Source: Actinacidiphila acididurans (lineage in GTDB: Bacteria > Actinomycetota > Actinomycetes > Streptomycetales > Streptomycetaceae). From it: 64,000 nucleotides of DNA. The stretch's first letter is position 1, and each line of letters opens with the position of its first letter. The stretch covers positions 248,001-312,000 of the forward strand of contig NZ_JADKYB010000010.1 of NCBI RefSeq assembly GCF_016918855.1. Direction: 5' to 3'. This document shows, piece by piece, positions 46,801 to 64,000 of the stretch. The notes under the pieces are model-generated. The model was not told the origin of the DNA. It was given only the letters and a program-made list of their open reading frames with translations, and did not search any database. A program made the position numbers and the translations under genes.

Positions 46801-49261
46801 GCGGGCTGACCTCGACGAAGACGGTGTGGCCGTGGTCGAGCAGCGCACGGGTGGTCGCGTCGAACAGCACGGGCTCGCGGAGGTTGCGGTACCAGTAGCC
46901 GGCGTCGAGGGCGGAGGTGTCGATCTCCTCGCCGGTCACCGTGGAGTACAAGGGGACGTCGGCGGTCCTCGGCTCGATTCCGGCGAGGTCGGTGAGCAGT
47001 TGCTCGCGGATCGCCTCGACCTGCGCCGAGTGGGCGGCGTAGTTGACGGGCAGGCGGCGGGCGCGAATGCCGTCGGCCTCGCAGGCGGCCAGCAACTCGT
47101 CCAGCGCGTCCAGATCACCCGACACCACCACGCTGTCCGCCGAGTTGACCACCGCCACCGTCAGCCGGCCGTCCCAACGGGCCACCAACTCGGCGGCCTG
47201 CTCATGCCCGAGCCCGACCGACACCATCCCGCCCTGGTCGGCCAGCACCGCCAGCGCCCTGCTGCGTAACGCCACCACCTTGGCGGCGTCCTCCAGGGAC
47301 AGCGCTCCGGCCACGTACGCCGCCGCGATCTCGCCCTGCGAATGCCCGACAACGGCATCGGGTTCCACACTATGAGCCCGCCACAGCTCCGCCAGCGCCA
47401 CCATCACCGCGAACAGGGCGGGCTGCACGACATCGACGCGCTCCAGCGAGCCGCCGCCGGTCAGCACCTCCACCAACGACCAGTCCGTGTACGGCGCCAA
47501 CGCCGCATCACAGGCGTCGATCGCCTCCCGGAACACCGGCTCCGAGACATACAAACCCCGCCCCATCCCCACCCACTGCGCACCCTGCCCCGGAAACACG
47601 AACACCGACCGACCCACCGAACCGGCCACACCCGTCACCAGACCCGGCGCCGACCGGCCCTCCGCCAAGGCCTCCAACGCCTCCACACCACTCAGCACCG
47701 CGCGGTGATCGAAACGCGACCGCCCCGCCAAGGCCCGGCCCACCGCGACCGCGCCAACCCCCGGGTGCCCGGCCAGGAACCCCGCGAGCCGACGCGCCTG
47801 CTCCCGTAGCGCCGCATCCGACTTCCCCGACAGCACCCACGGCACCACCCCACCCGCAGCCCCGGCCGCGGACCCCGCCGAAACCCCGACCGGCTCCTCA
47901 GCAGGCGCCTCGATCACCACATGCGCGTTGGTGCCGCTGATGCCGAACGCCGACACGGCCGCGCGACGCGAACGCCCCGTCTCCGGCCACGGCCTGGCCT
48001 CGGTGAGCAGTGAGACCTGGCCCGCCGACCAGTCGACGTGCGAGGACGGCGAGTCCACGTGGAGGGTCCGCGGCAACTGCCCGTGCCGCATCGCCATCAC
48101 CATCTTGATCACACCCGCCACACCGGCGGCGGCCTGGGTGTGACCGATGTTCGACTTCACCGACCCCAGCCACAACGGCTCCCCCCGCCCCTGACCGTAG
48201 GTCGCCAACAGCGCCTGGGCCTCGATGGGGTCGCCGAGGGTGGTCCCGGTGCCGTGGGCCTCCACCGCGTCCACGTCCGCTGTCGACAGCCCGGCGTTCG
48301 CCAACGCCTGCCGGATGACGCGTTCCTGGGACGGACCGTTCGGCGCCGCGAGCCCGTTCGACGCGCCGTCCTGGTTCACCGCCGAACCCCGCACCACCGC
48401 CAGCACGCGGTGGCCGTTACGGCGGGCGTCCGACAACCGCTCCAGCAGCACCAGACCCGCGCCCTCACCCCAGGACGTACCATCAGCCGCCTCGGCGAAC
48501 GCCTTCACCCGGCCGTCAACCGCCAGCCCCCGCTGCCGCGAGAACTCCACGAACCCCGCCGGCGTCGCCATCACCGTCACACCACCGGCCAACGCCAACG
48601 AGCACTCCCCCGCCCGCAACGCCTGCGCCGCCAGATGGATCGCCACCAGCGACGACGAACACGCCGTGTCCACCGACACCGCCGGACCCTCAAGACCCAG
48701 CAGATAGGAGACCCGGCCGGACGTGGCGCTGGTGGCTGTTCCGGTGGCGAGGAAACCTTCGAGGTCCGGCGGCGGCTGGTTGCCGTAGCCGGAGGACCAC
48801 AGGCCGGTGAACACGGCTGTGCGGCTGCCGCCGAGTGTGGTCGGGTCGATGCCGGCGTACTCGAAGGTCTCCCACGCGGTCTCCAGCAGCACCCGCTGCT
48901 GGGGGTCCATCGCCAGCGCCTCGCGCGGCGAGATGCCGAAGAACCCGGCGTCGAAGCCCGCGCCGTCGGCGAGGAAGCCGCCCGATCGGCTGTAGGTGGT
49001 GCCCGGCCGGTCCGGGTCGGGGTCGTAGACGACGTCCCAGCCACGGTCCGGCGGGAATTCGGTGATCGCGTCGGCGCCGTCCGAGACGAGCCGCCACAGG
49101 CCGTCCGGGGACTCCACTCCGCCCGGGTAGCGGCAGCCCATGCCGATGATCGCGATCGGCTCGCGCGCGGCCTCCTCCATGTCGGCGAGGCGCTTGCTGA
49201 GCACTCCCAGGTCGGCCGTGGCGCGCTTGAGGTAAGTGCGGAGCTTCTCTTCGTCGGACAT
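31841..49261 (-). CDS. Type I modular polyketide synthase, three modules plus thioesterase
   Basis: A 5,806-residue terminal synthase. It opens with an N-terminal docking helix (MSDEEKLRTYLKRATADL, residues 1-30), then module d (KS 32-452, AT 550-890, DH 899-1140, ER 1306-1610, KR 1615-1850, ACP Ser about 1922), module e (KS from 1984, AT 2504, DH 2857, ER 3244, KR 3541, ACP Ser about 3839) and module f (KS 3901, AT 4426, DH 4759, KR 5199, ACP Ser about 5495). It ends in a thioesterase (5597-5806). All KS Cys, DH HxxxGxxxxP, ER GGVGMAA and KR Ser/Tyr motifs are intact. It starts 2 bp after the upstream PKS stop, with GAGGAG at that junction, and its stop overlaps the fusion gene. Codon 665 is TTA. 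It elongates the chain three times, then releases it. Confidence 0.95.
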   Translation of the reverse strand: MSDEEKLRTYLKRATADLGVLSKRLADMEEAAREPIAIIGMGCRYPGGVESPDGLWRLVSDGADAITEFPPDRGWDVVYDPDPDRPGTTYSRSGGFLADGAGFDAGFFGISPREALAMDPQQRVLLETAWETFEYAGIDPTTLGGSRTAVFTGLWSSGYGNQPPPDLEGFLATGTATSATSGRVSYLLGLEGPAVSVDTACSSSLVAIHLAAQALRAGECSLALAGGVTVMATPAGFVEFSRQRGLAVDGRVKAFAEAADGTSWGEGAGLVLLERLSDARRNGHRVLAVVRGSAVNQDGASNGLAAPNGPSQERVIRQALANAGLSTADVDAVEAHGTGTTLGDPIEAQALLATYGQGRGEPLWLGSVKSNIGHTQAAAGVAGVIKMVMAMRHGQLPRTLHVDSPSSHVDWSAGQVSLLTEARPWPETGRSRRAAVSAFGISGTNAHVVIEAPAEEPVGVSAGSAAGAAGGVVPWVLSGKSDAALREQARRLAGFLAGHPGVGAVAVGRALAGRSRFDHRAVLSGVEALEALAEGRSAPGLVTGVAGSVGRSVFVFPGQGAQWVGMGRGLYVSEPVFREAIDACDAALAPYTDWSLVEVLTGGGSLERVDVVQPALFAVMVALAELWRAHSVEPDAVVGHSQGEIAAAYVAGALSLEDAAKVVALRSRALAVLADQGGMVSVGLGHEQAAELVARWDGRLTVAVVNSADSVVVSGDLDALDELLAACEADGIRARRLPVNYAAHSAQVEAIREQLLTDLAGIEPRTADVPLYSTVTGEEIDTSALDAGYWYRNLREPVLFDATTRALLDHGHTVFVEVSPHPVLVSAVEETGHHHGSDLLVTGTLRRDQDDFLTSLGRLHVHGVPVDWRFPADTEPVSLPTYAFQRQPYWLRPVPTASGDHPLLSTFVELPDGAVLSGRISLATHPWLADHAVRGSVLLPGTAFAEMAAYAAGRLGHAVEELVLETPIVLDDTPVHLQVVVGPEDDGRRPLTVYSRDGDEWVRHATGTLGEEPALSAWDWPPAGETLDVDGLYDSLSVLGYEYGPAFQGVTAARRVGDTVYAEVELPAEEPFALHPALLDAALHPMAFLTDRTGLPFAFTGVAIRPTGGRTLRVRLSATGPDTYTVAVADPEGTPVAVITSLTVRDATAVPDSLYALDWVPLEAPLEPAAMGGDPADLVVYEVPGPEPEADPVEAAYESARSVLAVIRDHLAGERTRLAVVTRNAVAAAPGDVVGLHHSMVWGLVRGARAEHPDRFVLVDADPTWDPALIAGTDEPELAVRQGALRVPRLVRVGASLTPPDGTWRLEDTGTGSIDDLALVPRPELMEPLGPGQVRIAMRAAGLNFRDVLIALGVYPGEALMGGEGAGVVLETGPDTRFRPGDRVMGLVPGAFGPVTVADQRLLVRMPDDWSFARAASVPVVFLTAWYGLCDLGDLKAGDRVLIHAGTGGVGMAAIQLARRLGAEVFATAGPAKWHILRALGLDEDHIASSRTLEFEQKFPLMDVVLDSLSGEFVDASLRLLGPGGRFVEMGKTDIRDAADHPDIVYRAFDIADAGPERLGEILHTVVRAFTDGEFAPLPIDVRGVRDAVDVFRYMSQAAHIGKIVLTVPADLGPAGTVLITGGTGTLGGHVARHLVAERGVRHLLLVSRSGGGAALREELAGLGAEVTVAACDVADRDALAGVLASIPAEHPLTAVVHAAGVLDDGVVESLTPERLAAVWEPKARAAWHLHELTRGQDLTAFVLFSSAAGTLGSPGQANYAAANTFLDALAVHRRALGLPATSLAWGYWAEPSGMTGHLTGADQDRLTRAGVVPLATDHALSLFDAALAADRAVLAPVRLDLSVMAGAPAVPAALKGLVSRKAARRPARHGAIADRLRSLPEAERLRAALDLVTANTAAVLGHREPGAVRDRQPFKDLGFDSLTSVELRNRLNTATGLRLPATVTFDHPTPRQLAEHLLSAILDGGVVSVVSSSVSVGGVGGGPDPVVIVGMGCRLPGGVGSPEELWGLVSGGVDAMGEFPSDRGWDVEGLFHPDADHPGTSYTRSGGFLADAAGFDADFFGISPREALAMDPQQRVLLETAWETFEYAGIDPTSLRGSQTGVFTGIWSSGYGDQAPADAEGYLGTGAATSVTSGRIAYLLGLEGAAVSLDTACSSSLVAIHLAAQALRSGECSLALAGGVTVMATPLGFTEFSRQRGLAPDGRCKPFSSTADGTAWGEGAGLVLLERLSDARRNGHWVLAVVRGSAINQDGTSNGLGAPNGPSQERVIRQALANAGLSTADVDAVEAHGTGTTLGDPIEAQALLATYGQGRGEPLWLGSVKSNIGHTQAAAGVAGVIKMVMAMRHGELPPTLHVQEPTPYVEWDTGDIRLLTEARPWPETGRPRRAGVSAFGISGTNAHVVIEAAVEQPAGDSAGSAAGSAGGVVPWVLSARSEVALREQARRLRAFTAVHPEVSPAAVGGALAARALFEHRAVVVGTGEALDALAEGGTAPGLVTGIAGPVGRSVFVFPGQGAQWVGMGGELYVSEPVFREAIDACDAALAPYTDWSLVEVLAGGGSLERVDVVQPALFAVMVALAELWRAHGVEPDAVVGHSQGEIAAAYVAGALSLDDAARVVALRSKALVALADQGGMVSVGLGDERAADLVVRWDGRLTVAVVNAPGSVVVSGDLDALDELLAACEADGIRARRLPVNYAAHSAQVEAIREQLLTDLAGIQPRTADVPFYSTVTAQPVDTAGLDADYWYRNLREPVLFDQTTRLLLAAGGDPVFVEISPHPVLTPALEEHEAGMVTGTLRRDHGTPAEFLAAAARLFVAGVPVRWPFPEREPVALPTYPFQRTRFWLAGGAGDVSAAGLDSVDHPLLGAAVEVGEQRVLTGRLSLATHPWLADHSVLGTVLLPATAFVELVVHAAGSAVEELVLEAPLVLPADGAVDVQVVVGEPDEAGRRTVDVRSRTDGWVRHATGTVSGKPVVGQELAQWPPAGAEPVTGLYDTLAAAGYEYGPAFQAVQAVWRRGGEVFAEVTVPDAARFSVHPALLDAALQPLALLAGTEGDVRLPFSLGGIAVHRTGVTSARVRLTTVRPGTYAVHLADRSGEPVATVEALTTRPMAERGPLYALDWVPLTPAEGALGDAVVSPGSLAEALAAVQDFLAGPGERLVVCTRGAVAVVPGDRVSDPEASAVWGLVRSAQSEHPGRFVLVDADELPDGLSVGDEDQVAVRRGAVYVPRLVRSAPEAFDGRLTQPGTGSLDDLAFLPYEQAPLGPREVRVAVRAAGLNFRDVLIALGVYPDPALLGSEGAGVVTEVGAEVTALRPGDRVAGLLPGAFGRVAVADHRVLVRIPDEWTFTQAATVPIAFMTAWYGLRDLGCLKAGDRVLIHAGAGGVGMAAVQLARHWGADVHATAGPGKWDALRALGLADDHIASSRTLEFADRFGPFDVVLNSLSGEFLDATLRLLAPGGRFVEMGKADIRPGVLAFDLADAGPERLGEILAEAVRLLTAGELRLPPLTTWDVRRARDAFRYMSQAAHIGKIVLTVPADLDPAGTVLITGGTGTLGGHVARHLVAERGVRHLLLVSRRGGGAALREELAGLGAEVTVAACDVADRDALAGVLDAIPAEHPLTAVVHAAGALDDALVESLTPERLAAVWEPKARAAWHLHQLTRERDLTAFVLFSSAAGVLGAPGQANYAAANAYLDGLAAYRRGLGLPGVSLAWGQWAEASGLTGQLSEADRERLARAGLPPMATDHGLGLFDAGLDTAEPAVVAAKLNVSALGDRPVLRALARARKPVRTTGLAGELGSLPEARQREILLDLVSTHASAVLGRSDEIGGDLAFKDLGFDSLTGVELRNRLSTAVGTRLSATMVFDHPTPARLAEYLREVVLGQERRTVAPVPAAVVVSGDPVVVVGLGARYPGGVGSAEGLWDVVSGGVDAVGEFPPDRGWDVSRIFDPAGSPGTSYTRSGGFLADAAGFDAAFFGISPREALAMDPQQRVLLETVWETFEDAGIDPTSLRGSQTGVFTGIWASGYAGGVDQISRDADGYVATGTATSVTSGRVSYLLGLEGPAVSVDTACSSSLVAIHLAAQALRSGECSLALAGGVTVMATPAAFIDFSRQRGLAPDGRVKAFAEGADGTGWGEGAGLVLLERLSDARRNGHRVLAVVRGSAVNQDGASNGLTAPNGPSQERVIRQALANAGLEPSEVDAVEAHGTGTTLGDPIEAQALLATYGRDRDEPLWLGSVKSNIGHTQAAAGAAGVIKMVMAMRHGELPPTLHVDAPTSHVDWESGNVRLLTEARPWPETGRPRRAGVSAFGISGTNAHVILEAPAPDPAGLSSPESPAAPDPASTTAVPVPWLLSAKSEQALRAQARRLQAYAAKAPDADGIGAALAARTRFSHRAMVTGPEALAALVRGEAHPGLVTGEARDSGRSAFVFSGQGGQWVGMGRGLYEVFPVFARVLDEVCGLLGLPVEVLFEDREGVLDQTVFTQAGVFALEVALFRLVEWWGVRPDFVVGHSVGEVAAAHVAGVLGLEDACVLVGARGRLMQGLAGGGAMVSVQASVEEVAGSLVPGAEVAAVNGVESVVVSGDEAAVLAVGEVWRSRGRRVARLAVSHAFHSARMDPVLEELRQVAAGLSFGVPVIPVVSTVTGQPVDMADPGYWARQVREPVRFADAMQWLEGQGVSGFVEVGPHPVLVGNGLMRRGGDSPERLLSGLGRLWADGAVRWTPPAITTAGKVGARVPSYPFQHQHYWLHPTSPSEGLDTPDHALLRSLVKLPDGQGVVLTGKLSASVHPWLAEHTVLGSTLLPAMAFVDMAVHAGEHTASPVLSELVLEAPLVLSERDGVHVQVTVGAPDDTGRRPVTVHSRTSAEPDEWTRHATGVLSPPADGATRADRAAVPGPDDSEGVPIDIGSLYDRLADAGYDYGPTFQGLTGIRRHGGDLHAEVSFPADPAALTGYRLHPALLDAAIQPLTLLAGLAAEDSGVGGSAARLPFSFSGVSVTGSAGTVRVVLHPTGPDTCAVRITDAAGTPVASIDEIVLRPVEAAGPGAGRRPSTLFAVDWTPMAASDGPDTETVRHEVAGEGEPVAAAHAVTRELLRTVREFLATDTPARLVVLTGDDLASAAARGFLRSAHSENPGRILTVRHDGTAASRRAIPAAVRAAVSDGEPEIRLRDGTALVPRLVRAAPSAPSAPAGPLDGAPLDGTVLITGGTGTLGVLVARHLVARHGARHVVLAGRRGVEPPGLRQELGAALTVVACDAGDRGALRDLVASIPDLRVVVHAAAIVDDAVVGSMTPEQIDTVLRSKADAAWHLHEATEHLDLRAFVLFSSASGVFGAPGQANYAAANAFLDALAEHRHARGLPATSLAWGQWAESSGITGNLTEADHRRLARTGMLPLATEQALDLFDTALAGGRPALVPVRLDLAAIDTPPALLRGLARPRRAQAPVAGPGDLQARLDALPEPEQRALLLDLVVTHSASILGMAPGGIDDPRQLFRDHGVDSLTAIELRNRLNAATGLQLPATLVFDFPTPEQLVNHLYGQLCSPENRVAGPMERLLRKAVDVGRAQDGLDLLATASRLSPATDAPKAEAVALATGFLQPSLVCLPSALASSGIEEYGRFAAALEAARDVTAVTLPGFAGDPLPADADVLVQALAEAVSAIAAPVLVGRSVGAWLALATAGELERRGARPSAVVLIDGYPDDLPGVLTGMLDAGHQVQPVDDDRLVAMGRYLDLAGAPEPVTAPVLLVSTGKRSWPRLSTTAQEVLTVSGDHFTVLEEHSAATALAISTWLLDFSGYGAGLSALRGKDDA
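31844..32475 (-). other. Terminal thioesterase domain
   Basis: The C-terminal 210 residues of the PKS at 31841. They start PSLVCLPSALASSGIEEYG and contain the nucleophile elbow VGRSVGAWLALA (Ser at about residue 5666) and GDHFTVLEEH with the catalytic His. Arg replaces the common His in GxSxG (GRSVG). It should release the finished chain as an acid or macrolactone. Confidence 0.9.
32690..37565 (-). other. PKS module f: KS-AT(malonyl)-DH-KR-ACP
   Basis: The last extension module. The AT has GHSVGE and SHAFHS, the malonyl-CoA signature. The DH motif is HTVLGSTLLP. The KR has AAIVDDAVV (B-type, D-hydroxyl) and FSSASGVFGAPGQANYAAAN; no ER is present. The ACP phosphopantetheine site is DHGVDSLTA. 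Predicted result: an unbranched alpha,beta-alkene (C2-C3) next to the carboxyl. Confidence 0.88.
35012..35997 (-). repeat. Near-identical AT repeat, copy in module f
   Basis: This 986-bp stretch, covering the end of the KS-AT linker through the malonyl AT and the post-AT linker, aligns without net gaps to 51721-52706 (constant offset 16,709). Long runs are base-for-base identical. It is the product of duplication and probable gene conversion between modules f and c. Confidence 0.85.
37201..37604 (-). repeat. KS N-terminal repeat, copy in module f
   Basis: Collinear with 53925-54328 (offset 16,724). It covers the inter-module linker (PAAVVVSGDPVVVVGLGARY) and the first 130 residues of the KS. 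Confidence 0.8.
37635..43315 (-). other. PKS module e: KS-AT(methylmalonyl)-DH-ER-KR-ACP
   Basis: The AT has GHSQGE and VNYAAHS, best read as methylmalonyl-CoA. The DH motif is HSVLGTVLLP. The ER NADPH loop is HAGAGGVGMAAVQLA, with Tyr in GVYPDP (predicts a 2S methyl). The KR has AGALDDALV (B-type). A full reductive loop gives a saturated CH(CH3)-CH2 unit (C4-C5). Its KR start and ER end are almost identical in DNA to those of module d. Confidence 0.88.
38389..38710 (-). repeat. ER-KR junction repeat, copy in module e
   Basis: Collinear with 44167-44488 (offset 5,778). It covers the end of the ER and the first part of the KR, with only scattered base differences. Confidence 0.8.
42946..43367 (-). 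repeat. KS N-terminal repeat, copy in module e
   Basis: Collinear with 58821-59242 (offset 15,875). It includes the unusual Ser/Val/Gly linker (VVSVVSSSVSVGGVGGGPDP) and the start of the KS, and is almost identical in both copies. Confidence 0.82.
43385..49170 (-). other. PKS module d: KS-AT(methylmalonyl)-DH-ER-KR-ACP
   Basis: First module of the second synthase. KS active site DTACSSSLVAIH; AT GHSQGE with VNYAAHS (methylmalonyl); DH HAVRGSVLLP; ER HAGTGGVGMAAIQLA with Tyr in GVYPGE; KR AGVLDDGVV (B-type) and FSSAAGTLGSPGQANYAAAN; ACP DLGFDSLTS. All sites are intact, so it should insert a saturated methyl-branched unit (C6-C7). Confidence 0.88.
44167..44488 (-). repeat. ER-KR junction repeat, copy in module d
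   Basis: Partner of 38389-38710, within the same gene. Confidence 0.8.
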
Positions 49262-49263
49262 CG

Positions 49264-64000
<14,737 letters not shown>

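Overview
The window is very GC-rich, with strong G/C at third codon positions, frequent GTG starts, ATGA-type overlaps and very rare TTA codons. This points to Streptomyces or a close actinomycete relative. It has two halves.

The left half (about 1-27.4 kb) is accessory DNA. A DUF1963 gene is followed by two similar redox loci, each with an XRE/MmyB-type regulator divergent from a carboxymuconolactone-decarboxylase-like gene. The first locus continues into a zinc alcohol dehydrogenase and two aldo/keto reductases. The second continues into a cupin and a third aldo/keto reductase. A third XRE regulator lies between them. Next comes a stretch of gene debris: a deleted NAD(P)-binding reductase, a Na+/H+ antiporter start with an in-frame stop, an integrase fragment abutting an IS66 transposase fragment, an internally deleted serine hydrolase and a decapitated SDR. 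Interspersed are intact genes: a secreted beta-sandwich protein, an AhpD-like protein, an MFS porter with a large C-terminal insert, a TetR/MFS/carboxylesterase locus with two operator copies, an MFS/HxlR pair, an epimerase/MarR pair, and an SRA-HNH nuclease that looks like a type IV restriction enzyme.

The right half (27.5-64 kb, all minus strand) is the 3' end of a modular type I polyketide synthase cluster, running off the right edge. The order of transcription is: a PKS (49264 to beyond 64000) with modules a-c; a PKS (31841-49261) with modules d-f and a terminal thioesterase; an unusual single protein joining a KAS III/DpsC-like domain to a complete cytochrome P450; a macrolide-type glycosyltransferase; and a type II thioesterase. 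Junctions are tight, so this looks like one operon, ending in a perfect hairpin that abuts the last stop codon.

Predicted modules are: a methylmalonyl DH-ER-KR, b methylmalonyl DH-KR, c malonyl DH-KR, d methylmalonyl DH-ER-KR, e methylmalonyl DH-ER-KR, f malonyl DH-KR-TE. The two trimodules look like copies of one ancestor and share long near-identical DNA tracts. The predicted carboxyl end of the chain is 2-ene, 4,6-dimethyl, 8,10-diene with 10- and 12-methyls. The P450, acyltransferase-like domain and glycosyltransferase would tailor the released product. TTA (bldA-dependent) codons occur in one PKS and in the glycosyltransferase. No tRNA, rRNA or CRISPR array was seen.
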